Below are positions 41,891 to 49,363 of a stretch of DNA of 51,578 nucleotides, piece after piece. The position numbers and the translations under genes are program-made. This DNA is from an uncultured Prevotellaceae bacterium (lineage in GTDB: Bacteria; Bacteroidota; Bacteroidia; Bacteroidales; Bacteroidaceae): contig CADBHI010000009.1 of NCBI GenBank assembly GCA_902794405.1, positions 1 through 51,578 of the forward strand, read 5' to 3'. The first letter of the stretch is position 1; each line of letters opens with the position of its first letter. The notes beneath the pieces were generated by a model that was not told the origin of the DNA, ran no database searches, and saw only the letters and a list, made by a program, of their open reading frames with translations.

Positions 41891-43273
41891 ATGGAGTTTG
41901 TCGACAGGAAGAAAGAATATGCTCGTTTGCAGGCATCTCTGAAAAGAGAGAAACCTCAGTTCATAGTGATATATGGCCGTAGACGTATTGGCAAGTCCAC
42001 ACTAATTAAAAGGGTGATGGACTTTAGCCGGGGTGACATCTATTTCTTGGCAGACAGAACTTCGGAACCAAGTCAGCGGCAGTTGTTCTCTGCTACTGTG
42101 GCTATGAGCATCGAAGGATTCAGCATGGCTACCTATCCAACATGGGAGTCGCTTTTTGTTAGTCTGAACAGATCTGTAGACCATCGTATTACCATATGCC
42201 TTGATGAATTCCCTTATCTTGTAAAGAGCTGTCCAGCCCTACCATCCATCCTCCAGAAGTTGCTTGACGACAAGAAGTTGAAGTTCGACTTGATTATCTG
42301 CGGTTCATCACAACAGATGATGCAAGGTTTTGTTCTTGACAGTAAGGAACCGCTTTATGGCAGGGCAGATGAAATTATGAAGATGAGTCCTCTTGCACCA
42401 TCATTTGCCGGCCAGGCACTACGGTGTGACGCAGAACAAGCTGTTAGGGAGTACGCCATTTGGGGTGGTGTTCCAAGGTACTGGGAATTACGCGAAAACT
42501 ATGACAGTCTTTATGATGCCATAGAAAACCTGATGCTGACCTCAGAGGGGACCTTGCACGAAGAGCCGTCAAAACTGCTGTATGATGAAATGCGTGACAC
42601 GGTTCAGGCTTCATCCATTCTGTCATTTATAGGCTATGGTGCAAACAAGATGTCAGAGATAGCATCGCGGGCAGAGAAGCAAGCCACAGACATCACTCCA
42701 CAGCTGTCGAGGTTAAAGGAACTCGGCTTTATTAACAAGGAAGTCCCATTTGGTGAGGATGAGAAGAAGAGTAAGAAAGGCCTGTATCACGTCTCCGATC
42801 CATTGCTTCGTTTCCATTATCGTTATGTTCTTCCTTACAACTCCTTGATAGAGTTGGGTAACAGCCAAGCCGTTTTGGATATGTTTAAGAAAACCGAAAA
42901 CGATTTTTATGGCCATGCTTGGGAGGAATTATGTAGGAACTATATAAGCTCTCATGGGGCTGATGGTGTTCTATATGGATTAGCTGCACGCTGGTGGGGC
43001 AGCTACTACAATGAGCAACAAGACAAATATCTTCCTGTGGAGCTGGATATTGTTGCCGAGTCATTTGATGGTAAGCATTTATTCTTGGGAGAATGCAAAT
43101 GGCAAGAGCATATCGACGCAAAAGAAGAGTTGACGCGTCTTGAGACAATTGCCAAAGGCTTACCCTTTGCAAAGAACTATGAAATCCATTATGCCTTGTT
43201 CTTGAGGGAGAAACCAAAGAATCCCAATGGGGTAAGGATTTATTATCCAGATGAGGTTATGAGAGAACGGTAA
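41891..43273 (+). CDS. Archaeal-type ATPase with DUF234-like C-terminus
   Basis: The 460-residue protein starts with FVDRKKEYARLQASL and a Walker A (IVIYGRRRIGKSTLI). A Walker B ICLDEFPYLV and a helical region follow, then a winged helix (QLSRLKELGFINKEVPFG). The C-terminal nuclease-like DUF234 domain has VELDIVAE and FLGECKW, which resemble the D-ExK metal site of restriction-type nucleases. These ATPases are often mobile, and some act in DNA-targeted conflict. It is monocistronic with its own promoter. Confidence 0.88.
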   Translation: MEFVDRKKEYARLQASLKREKPQFIVIYGRRRIGKSTLIKRVMDFSRGDIYFLADRTSEPSQRQLFSATVAMSIEGFSMATYPTWESLFVSLNRSVDHRITICLDEFPYLVKSCPALPSILQKLLDDKKLKFDLIICGSSQQMMQGFVLDSKEPLYGRADEIMKMSPLAPSFAGQALRCDAEQAVREYAIWGGVPRYWELRENYDSLYDAIENLMLTSEGTLHEEPSKLLYDEMRDTVQASSILSFIGYGANKMSEIASRAEKQATDITPQLSRLKELGFINKEVPFGEDEKKSKKGLYHVSDPLLRFHYRYVLPYNSLIELGNSQAVLDMFKKTENDFYGHAWEELCRNYISSHGADGVLYGLAARWWGSYYNEQQDKYLPVELDIVAESFDGKHLFLGECKWQEHIDAKEELTRLETIAKGLPFAKNYEIHYALFLREKPKNPNGVRIYYPDEVMRER

Positions 43274-43391
43274 CGTTAAAACTTCTTAAAACGTGGGCGG
43301 TACGACTTGACTTGCATCACGTTTTGTTCCAATTTTCAAGTCAAAATGAAAATAATTGCCTTATTATATAATGTATATAGAAAAAAATGCG

Positions 43392-43399
43392 TACCTTTG
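43392..43399 (+). promoter_or_regulatory. -7 promoter element of the UpxY gene
   Basis: TACCTTTG lies 25 bases upstream of the ATG at 43425 and inside the longer open frame beginning at 43356. It therefore fixes the start at 43425. Confidence 0.6.
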
Positions 43400-43424
43400 C
43401 ACCCAGTTTCATGACAATTCACGT

Positions 43425-44087
43425 ATGTTGCTGAACGACAGTGCACCTGTGATGCGTACTAACACTTCCGGCTCCCTCCTGTCCTCTGCCATCCCAAGTG
43501 GCAGTGACCCCTTCCTGTCGAAACAGCTTCAGGAGAAGATGCGTCAGCCCCTCTGGTATCCCATGCGGGTGGCCTACGACAAGAGCGACCGCGTCCTCCA
43601 GATTCATAAGCACCTCGACCAGAAGGGCATCGAGAACTTCCTTCCCATGAAGATCGTTCACGACCGTGAGGACTTCAATGTCAAGAGCCGTCTCGTCCCC
43701 GCCATCCCCGGCCTGATCTTCATCCACGACACCCGTGTTGTCATCACCGATCTCAAGCATCAGTCCGCTTTCTCGGCCATGCGCTACTGGACCGATGCCG
43801 TCGCCCCCGAAGATGCCGAGGACCGCATCCTCACTGTTCCCGACCGTCAGATGGAGAACTTCATCCGTACTGTCACCGCGAACACCGACAAGGTCAACTA
43901 CCTCGAATACAATGCTGCCTTCTTCAGCAAGCCCGGCCAGGCCGTCCGCATCACCGATGGCGAGTTCGCCGGTTGCACCGGCATCATCCGTCGCATCAAG
44001 AAGCGCCGCTGCGTCGTCGTCGAGGTCAACGGCATCTGTGCCGTCGCCATCACCTTCGTTCCCTCCGACTGGCTCGAACTGATATAA
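43425..44087 (+). CDS. UpxY-family transcription antiterminator (NusG-like)
   Basis: From MLLNDSAPVMRTNTSG the protein has 220 residues. The NusG N-terminal domain (about 45-150) has WYPMRVAYDKSDRVLQIHKH and IENFLPMKI. A KOW-like C-terminal domain (about 170-218) follows, with VRITDGEFAGCTGIIRRIK. UpxY proteins load on RNA polymerase early in capsule operons and let it read through the leader. Here no capsule genes follow in the window; the next gene is a toxin-antitoxin antitoxin. The upstream 23 codons overlap the promoter and are excluded. Confidence 0.85.
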   Translation: MLLNDSAPVMRTNTSGSLLSSAIPSGSDPFLSKQLQEKMRQPLWYPMRVAYDKSDRVLQIHKHLDQKGIENFLPMKIVHDREDFNVKSRLVPAIPGLIFIHDTRVVITDLKHQSAFSAMRYWTDAVAPEDAEDRILTVPDRQMENFIRTVTANTDKVNYLEYNAAFFSKPGQAVRITDGEFAGCTGIIRRIKKRRCVVVEVNGICAVAITFVPSDWLELI

Positions 44088-44101
44088 AAATCGTCTCAAT
44101 A

Positions 44102-44133
44102 TTTGGATAATCCGGAGAAAACTATTACTTTTG
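44102..44133 (+). promoter_or_regulatory. Promoter of the Panacea toxin-antitoxin pair
   Basis: TTTG (44102-44105), 20 bases, then TACTTTTG (44126-44133). It sets the antitoxin start at 44152. Confidence 0.7.
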
Positions 44134-44151
44134 CAGTCAAAACGTGGAGCT

Positions 44152-44730
44152 ATGTGCAGATTTTCAGAATCCAACAGACAGAAATTAGGCAATACGGTAC
44201 TTTATATTGCCCAGCGTGCCAAGTATCCTTATAAGACAGAGATACTTAAACTTCTGTTCTTAATGGAGGAGCGAATGGTGCAGCAGTACCATGTGCCGAT
44301 GCTTGCTATCCCTTATTCAGTATGGCGCTTGGGTCCTGTATCTGTTGATGTGTTCGAGGAACTGTCTGACAGTCCTGTTTTGCTGTCAGAATTCATAGCT
44401 TTGGAGTTTAATGGTCAGGGTATAAAGGTTACTCCCAAACGTGAGTTCAACGACGATGAGTTCTCTGATGCCGAGATTCAGGTGATGGGTCAGGTGATGG
44501 AGAAATATGGTTGGATGAATTCCGAGCAGCTTATCAGCGAAACCCATAAGAAAGGTTCTTTGTGGTATGATACTGCCAAGGAGCATGGTTTGTTGGAAGA
44601 TTTCGAGGAAAAGCGCGCCAATAGTTCCAATATTGTGATAGATATGGGCAGGCATCTCTGTCCCGATCATCGCGCGTATTATGAAGAAGTATTAGAGAAC
44701 CGCCAGATGGCCAATCTCTTAAGGAAGTAG
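44152..44730 (+). CDS. Panacea-domain (DUF4065) antitoxin-like protein
   Basis: From MCRFSESNRQKLGNTVLYIA the protein has 192 residues. The core TEILKLLFLMEERM and the short segment SVWRLGPVSVDVFEEL match the Panacea/DUF4065/SocA-like fold, a promiscuous antitoxin scaffold. The C-terminal half is helical and divergent, as expected, because it tailors neutralisation to each toxin. The candidate toxin starts 9 bases downstream. The TTG at 44131 lies within the promoter and is unlikely as a start. Confidence 0.82.
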   Translation: MCRFSESNRQKLGNTVLYIAQRAKYPYKTEILKLLFLMEERMVQQYHVPMLAIPYSVWRLGPVSVDVFEELSDSPVLLSEFIALEFNGQGIKVTPKREFNDDEFSDAEIQVMGQVMEKYGWMNSEQLISETHKKGSLWYDTAKEHGLLEDFEEKRANSSNIVIDMGRHLCPDHRAYYEEVLENRQMANLLRK

Positions 44731-44739
44731 GCTATTGCT

Positions 44740-45165
44740 ATGTACGAAGAAGGTAAACTGCTGAAGTTTTCCCCGTTTGAGTTCAAGAACGGTAATACTC
44801 CTAAGCCGAAGTTCTATGTTGTGCTGAAGCACATAGACGATGAGGTGATGATGGCATCGCTCCCAACGAGTAAAGATCATATTCCCTCCGATGTTATGAT
44901 AACTGATGGTTGTGTTGATATACCTGAGCGCCAGGTAAACGCCTTTGTGTTCAGTCCAAGCACTCAGATAACGGGGTCTTTCCGTTTCTCTCGTCCGACG
45001 TTTGTCTATGGTGAGGGTGTTGACGAGTATGAACAGCAGTACCTTGATGCGATGGAGGCCGAGGTTGAAGATTTGGGAATCATAGATTATTCTCTATTCC
45101 AGCAGTTGAAGGACTGCATCAAGAAGGCTCCACTGCTGAAGCGTAAATACCGTAATTTACTATAA
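44740..45165 (+). CDS. Candidate toxin paired with the Panacea antitoxin
   Basis: The 141-residue protein has KPKFYVVLKHIDDEVMMASLPTSKDHIPS, a strand pattern slightly like PemK/MazF barrels. The remaining part is helical (EQQYLDAMEAEVEDLGIIDY). No active site is recognised with confidence. Its position 9 bases after a Panacea antitoxin, and its size, make a toxin role the best guess. Confidence 0.6.
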   Translation: MYEEGKLLKFSPFEFKNGNTPKPKFYVVLKHIDDEVMMASLPTSKDHIPSDVMITDGCVDIPERQVNAFVFSPSTQITGSFRFSRPTFVYGEGVDEYEQQYLDAMEAEVEDLGIIDYSLFQQLKDCIKKAPLLKRKYRNLL

Positions 45166-45215
45166 ATTCCCGTAAGCGTCCAAAAGTGTGACATGGTAAT
45201 TTGAGGAAAAGGTTG

Positions 45216-45223
45216 TACCTTTG
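45216..45223 (+). promoter_or_regulatory. -7 element upstream of the four-helix-bundle gene
   Basis: TACCTTTG lies 166 bases upstream of the ATG at 45390. The long leader contains the REP-like hairpin at 45335-45349 and no other gene. Confidence 0.5.
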
Positions 45224-45334
45224 CGCTGTTAAACCCAATTACAGTATAAAAGGTATGATAAGTAATAGTGATCTTGGTATGATACGTATCTGACCCCTGC
45301 CATCCTTGGCTGCTAACAATCTTTGGGTAATGTC

Positions 45335-45349
45335 AGGAGCTTGGCTCCT
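45335..45349. repeat. REP-like hairpin (copy 1)
   Basis: AGGAGC-TTG-GCTCCT is a 6-bp stem with a 3-base loop, almost the same as the hairpin at 49207-49223 beside the REP-associated transposase remnant. Both are followed by T-rich or TGATG sequence. Confidence 0.55.
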
Positions 45350-45389
45350 TTCACATCCTCCTTCTTCCATCTAACATCTTCCATCCATC

Positions 45390-45833
45390 ATGTCTGAGAT
45401 TTCCGATGCCATTCAAAACAAATGCCTCGCATTTGGTGATAGGATAATCAAGCTGAATGATTACCTTCTTGAGCAGGCTGCAAATAAGAAGCCTGGCTAC
45501 AAGATGGTAAATGGAAAGCGGGTATATAACAAAACTTTACCTGTATATCTACAGGCTGTAAGTAACTTATGTAACCAATTGCTTCGTGCAGGCACGAGCA
45601 TTGGCGCCAATAACGCAGAGGCATGTAATGCGATAAGTAGGCAGGATTTCCGTTCGAAAAGCTATATTGCCTTGAAAGAGGCTCGCGAAAGCCTCTACTG
45701 GATAGAACTCCTACATCGCAACAATTACATAGACGATAAACAATTTAATTCAATATATGGTGATTGTGAGGAACTGGTGAAGATACTTGTGGCTCGATGT
45801 AAGAAACTTGATATGGAGTTGTCCGGTAAATAA
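45390..45833 (+). CDS. Four-helix-bundle protein (23S rRNA IVP-like)
   Basis: The 147-residue protein has the family's SNLCNQLLRAGTSIGANNAE and SKSYIALKEARESLYWIELL helices. Such proteins lie in 23S rRNA intervening sequences and also, freely, near Bacteroidales capsule loci and mobile modules. The function is unknown. It follows the toxin-antitoxin pair with a 220-base gap and precedes a tandem CTCAGCC repeat (45873-45902). Confidence 0.85.
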   Translation: MSEISDAIQNKCLAFGDRIIKLNDYLLEQAANKKPGYKMVNGKRVYNKTLPVYLQAVSNLCNQLLRAGTSIGANNAEACNAISRQDFRSKSYIALKEARESLYWIELLHRNNYIDDKQFNSIYGDCEELVKILVARCKKLDMELSGK

Positions 45834-45913
45834 TTCGGCCTTCAACCTTCTGACTTCAGCCATCTGTCGTTACTCAGCCCTCAGCCCTCGACCCTCAGCC
45901 CTCTTAAACCTTT

Positions 45914-45947
45914 TTCTGTGATTTCCGTGCTTTCCGTGTGAGACATT
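45914..45947 (+). repeat. 34-base dispersed repeat, copy 2
   Basis: TTCTGTGATTTCCGTG-C-TTTCCGTGTGAGACATT, identical to 46632-46665 except for one base. The two copies bracket the ORF6N gene. Confidence 0.65.
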
Positions 45948-45998
45948 ACACTAAACAGTTTACAAACTTTTTGACCGGCTTTCAAAATAAAGAGAAAA

Positions 45999-46580
45999 AT
46001 GCCTGAAAACAAGAAAGACAAACCTGTCAAGACGATGAACGAGATAGTAAAGCGCGAAAGTGGTGACTTGCTGTCTACCCTGATGAGGGAGGTGGAGGGC
46101 AAGATTGCAGTCATTCGCAATCAAGAAGTCATTGCTGATGCCGATGTGGCATTCCTTTATGGAGTTGAGACAAAGCGTGTAAACGAGGCTGTGCGTAACA
46201 ACCCAGATAAGTTCCCAGTTCGCTACATGTTTGAGCTGAATGCCAATGAGTTACGCGATTTGCGGTCGAAAATTTCGTCCACAAATGTGTCAGCGATGAA
46301 CCGCAATTCTACCAAGGTTTTCACTGAGCGAGGGCTATATATGCTCGCAACGGTGCTGAAGGGTGAGCGAGCTCGGGAGGTAACCTTTGCCATCATCGAA
46401 GCCTTCGCCAAGGTTCGTGAGCTAAAGCGCGAGTTGCTTGACCTTCACAAAGAAACAGATAAGCAAAAACAGCAGTCGAAGATGCAGCACTTCGGTGAGG
46501 TCTTGACCGACATCGTAATGCCTGACCTGCAGACCAGTGAGACGGAATCGAGTCTGGAAATCAATTTAAACATACCGTGA
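45999..46580 (+). CDS. ORF6N-domain protein
   Basis: The 193-residue protein has an ORF6N domain (about 30-115): KIAVIRNQEVIADADVAFLY, TKRVNEAVRNNPDKFP, and FTERGLYMLATVLKG. ORF6N/KilA-N-type domains are DNA-binding and phage-derived. The C-terminal part is helical and ends in an acidic tail. It is bracketed by two copies of a 34-base repeat, as if carried on a small cassette. Confidence 0.85.
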   Translation: MPENKKDKPVKTMNEIVKRESGDLLSTLMREVEGKIAVIRNQEVIADADVAFLYGVETKRVNEAVRNNPDKFPVRYMFELNANELRDLRSKISSTNVSAMNRNSTKVFTERGLYMLATVLKGERAREVTFAIIEAFAKVRELKRELLDLHKETDKQKQQSKMQHFGEVLTDIVMPDLQTSETESSLEINLNIP

Positions 46581-46631
46581 AGCGAGTACGTAAAGACAAA
46601 GGCGACAAGTAGTCATCTCTGATGGCCTATT

Positions 46632-46665
46632 TTCTGTGATTTCCGTGTTTTCCGTGTGAGACATT
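46632..46665 (+). repeat. 34-base dispersed repeat, copy 3
   Basis: It differs by one base from 45914-45947. The rest of 46581-46978 holds a GACAGGGG/CTGTCAC-type short repeat near 46670-46710 and an AT-rich stretch; no gene was seen there. Confidence 0.65.
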
Positions 46666-46978
46666 CCAGGTGACATGAACCTGTCCCCTGTCACTCCCTG
46701 TCACTCCTAGCTTGTCTAAGAATACTAACTACGAGTCAATGACTCCTGAGATGGTAATTGCCAAACAAAATAGTTAAAACTTAGTTAAACAAAAAGAATC
46801 TCAAAAACGAGAGGCCCTTGAATCAATTGAGTGCTTACAAAACAATAATGTGAATTAGTCATAATGTAATAGTGACAAAATGACATAATTTCGTTATTTA
46901 TTTAGTGTATTATTGAATATAATTCTCAAATAATGCTAAAAGGAAGGTGTAAATTGTGATATTTTCGTAGATTTGTCG

Positions 46979-46986
46979 TAAATTTG
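46979..46986 (+). promoter_or_regulatory. -7 promoter element of the three-gene unit
   Basis: TAAATTTG lies 27 bases upstream of ATG 47014 and inside the longer frame from 46984. It therefore supports the later start. Confidence 0.55.
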
Positions 46987-47013
46987 CATCTGCCTAGGCA
47001 AAACAATATTGTT

Positions 47014-47760
47014 ATGAAGGAAAGTTTGAAGATTATTCAGTTAAGAGGAACGATCTTTATTCAGCAGAACATCGGTTATACAGATGATGTTGCTGCAAAG
47101 TTTAAGGAGATGCTTCTTCCTGAAGGTAAGATATTAGGTGTACCCCAGCCGGGAGTGCCATTTAATGGTATGAATCCCAATTTGCCTCAATACGGCATGT
47201 CTTGGAGAATTTTGAATCGCCTTGAAAATGGTTCAGAATATAATGTCATTTTTAATCCCGGCAAGGTTGATGTCGTATATAATACAGATGTTAAGTATGG
47301 CGACAAAACTGAAGAATCATTCTGTAAGTTCTGTGCAGAGAAGTTTGGTGTTATTCTTGATGAATTGAAGGGTACAAAGGTTCAGCGAATAGCTTATGCT
47401 CCATTATATGGCATTGTAGAAGACCAGCAGGCAGATTTGACAGCCTTATGGAATAAGGTTTTAAAGCGTTCTGCTTTTGATGGCAGTCCTATGCAGGATG
47501 TTAATCTGACCTACATTTTTAAAAAGGAATTGCAGGTTGGAGAGAAGACTATTCAGATGAATCTCCATCATAATCTTTTTGATGGTTTCTATACTCAACA
47601 GATAGATGGCCAGCAGAAAGTTAAGAAGACATTTATGTTCCAGCTTGACATCAATTCTATCGCAGGAGTACCTGTAGAGTTAGATAAAGAAGGTGTGTCA
47701 GCGTTTTTTGAGAATATCACAATAACCAAAGACTCATTAGTAGATAATGTCATCTCCTAA
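47014..47760 (+). CDS. TIGR04255-like protein, first gene of a three-gene unit
   Basis: From MKESLKIIQLRGTIFIQQNI the protein has 248 residues. It consists of alternating strands and helices with YAPLYGIVEDQ and MNLHHNLFDGFYTQQIDG, and ends in a hydrophobic strand. The pattern suggests TIGR04255, a family of unknown function often found with small partners, but this is a weak match. Its last 14 bases overlap the next gene, so the three genes are probably translated together. Confidence 0.55.
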   Translation: MKESLKIIQLRGTIFIQQNIGYTDDVAAKFKEMLLPEGKILGVPQPGVPFNGMNPNLPQYGMSWRILNRLENGSEYNVIFNPGKVDVVYNTDVKYGDKTEESFCKFCAEKFGVILDELKGTKVQRIAYAPLYGIVEDQQADLTALWNKVLKRSAFDGSPMQDVNLTYIFKKELQVGEKTIQMNLHHNLFDGFYTQQIDGQQKVKKTFMFQLDINSIAGVPVELDKEGVSAFFENITITKDSLVDNVIS

Positions 47761-48346
47761 TAAATTCTACAATTATGCGATGGCCACGGGTATTGCCTTG
47801 GGTTCATCAGGAGTTGCACCTGCAGATGCTCAGATGAAACAGTCTTCAGGTACGGGATATTCTTGGGGCTTTAAAACAGAACAATTTGATAAGTCAACCC
47901 GTTCTGGACAGCCAATAACCTTTTTGGGTTCTGAGAATCTGCGATATCGTGTCGCAGCGACCCAAGCATTATCAATGTCTTCGGAAGAGAAAATGAGGCA
48001 ATACAGATATAAGTCAATAGAACGTTCTTTTATGAAGAACAGTGATGGCTTTCCTGGTACAAGAATGTCTTATATGGAATATATGGCCAATGTAATGTGT
48101 GGCATATCATTTTTAGACAACATTTCTGCTTTCAACAAGATAGATGAGACAATTGACACAGTATTTAAATTGAATGGTGGTCTTACGCTAACAATGTCTC
48201 AGTTTCTTGAAGATGAAATCGATGCTCCAGTAGTTTTCTCAATTCATCGTGGTGAAGAATTATTGGTATCAGCTGAGATGAATCTGGATGAACTTGCCAA
48301 GACAGTGAAAGACGTCCTTATTTCAGAGTCAGCAGCAAATGTCTAA
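47747..48346 (+). CDS. Hypothetical protein, second gene of the unit
   Basis: The 199-residue protein starts MSSPNKFYNYAMATGIALGS. It has an N-terminal low-complexity or signal-like part (Gly/Ala/Ser-rich, no clear membrane helix), then helices around MSYMEYMANVMCGISFLDNIS and an acidic C-terminus. No family was recognised. It overlaps the upstream gene by 14 bases and the downstream one by 8. Confidence 0.6.
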   Translation: MSSPNKFYNYAMATGIALGSSGVAPADAQMKQSSGTGYSWGFKTEQFDKSTRSGQPITFLGSENLRYRVAATQALSMSSEEKMRQYRYKSIERSFMKNSDGFPGTRMSYMEYMANVMCGISFLDNISAFNKIDETIDTVFKLNGGLTLTMSQFLEDEIDAPVVFSIHRGEELLVSAEMNLDELAKTVKDVLISESAANV

Positions 48347-49142
48347 CAAGAAAGGTTATCCAAAGCAAATATTACCTCATTCGTCCTACAGAAGAAAACT
48401 TGGGTTAGAACGTCTTTTGACGGAGTATCCTGATTTGATGGCTGTTAGGAAAGTGGATGGTAAGCCGGAAAGCTATGAGCGCAAAGGCGATAAAGGCGGC
48501 ACCTTTATATTGCCTGAAGTGTTTACAGGCAATATGGCCAATCTCTCGATGAATTTGGCAGGCGGTCTTTTTGATGTAAGACCGAATAAGCATCTACGGT
48601 ATCTGCCTGTTAATGATGAAGCCAAAAAGGACTGGGATGGTATGGAGCCTTCAGAAGAACTATATGCAGAATATAGTGATAATGAGTGTTTTGGTTTATG
48701 TTTTTTAATACGTACGATACACAGGCGTCCATTTCCATATTTCCGCTGTTTTGACAGTCAAAAAGCATTTGATGAGTATGCTAAGAAGGTAGAAGTGGCA
48801 GCACAGGCGACGAATAGGGATAAAGACTCTATATTAGTAGGAAAGTTTATTTCAAAACTCGATACTGTGGAGATAAAACCCTATATCAAGGTACATCATG
48901 CACCAACAAAGGTTAATTATTGGCATATAACGCTAGACACCCGAAGGCCAACCGATACATCATTCATTAAGGCTCAAGAAAAGCAGACGAGTCAAGACAA
49001 GAGAATGTTTGTAGCTTTAAAGCAGGATTTGGTTCAGCGTTGTAAAGTGAATGCCAGACCCAATTACAGACTAAAACGTCTTGACTACAAGAAGCCCTAT
49101 ACCAAAAAGGACTGTCTTGCGGATTACACAATGAAGTTTTAA
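48339..49142 (+). CDS. Hypothetical basic protein, third gene of the unit
   Basis: The 267-residue protein starts MSNKKGYPKQILPHSSYRRK. It is rich in Lys, Arg, Tyr and Asp, with a FGLCFLIRTIHRRPFPYFRC segment and a nuclease-like KPYIKVHHAPTKVNYWHITL segment whose HxH and H residues could bind metal or RNA. No family was recognised. As the last gene of an overlapping trio it could be the effector, but that is speculation. Confidence 0.6.
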   Translation: MSNKKGYPKQILPHSSYRRKLGLERLLTEYPDLMAVRKVDGKPESYERKGDKGGTFILPEVFTGNMANLSMNLAGGLFDVRPNKHLRYLPVNDEAKKDWDGMEPSEELYAEYSDNECFGLCFLIRTIHRRPFPYFRCFDSQKAFDEYAKKVEVAAQATNRDKDSILVGKFISKLDTVEIKPYIKVHHAPTKVNYWHITLDTRRPTDTSFIKAQEKQTSQDKRMFVALKQDLVQRCKVNARPNYRLKRLDYKKPYTKKDCLADYTMKF

Positions 49143-49206
49143 AAGGAAGAGTTTAGGTGTTACTTGGACGACGAGTTTAGACCAAGTTAGATAAGATGAA
49201 AGATGA

Positions 49207-49223
49207 CAGGAGCATGGCTCCTG
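49207..49223. repeat. REP-like hairpin (copy 2)
   Basis: CAGGAGC-ATG-GCTCCTG is a perfect 7-bp stem with a 3-base loop. It lies 10 bases upstream of the REP-associated transposase start and closely resembles 45335-45349. Confidence 0.65.
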
Positions 49224-49233
49224 ATGTGATAAA

Positions 49234-49363
49234 ATGCCCCGACAGTCGCGTAAACCATCTGGCACCGGGATATTCCATATCATGATGCGTGGCATCCGCT
49301 CGGCCTTTGGACGCTTGCTACCATAGGGACGCAAGAATCATCAGAATATCTTTGAGGTTTAGA
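49234..49363 (+). pseudogene. REP-associated tyrosine transposase, 5' fragment
   Basis: The frame starts MPRQSRKPSGTGIFHIMMRG, the usual start of Y1-type REP-associated (RAYT) transposases, which act on REP hairpins. A stop appears after about 30 codons, inside a stretch of 39 bases (about 49297-49335) with no counterpart in the family. If that insert is skipped, the frame continues NHQNIFEV. The IS1182 element then starts near 49364. The 3' part is at 51184-51578. Confidence 0.75.

Noticed and set aside
43419-44192. 257-codon minus-strand open frame
   Set aside because: It lies opposite the UpxY gene; its Asp/Gly-rich sequence is an artefact of GC-rich codons.
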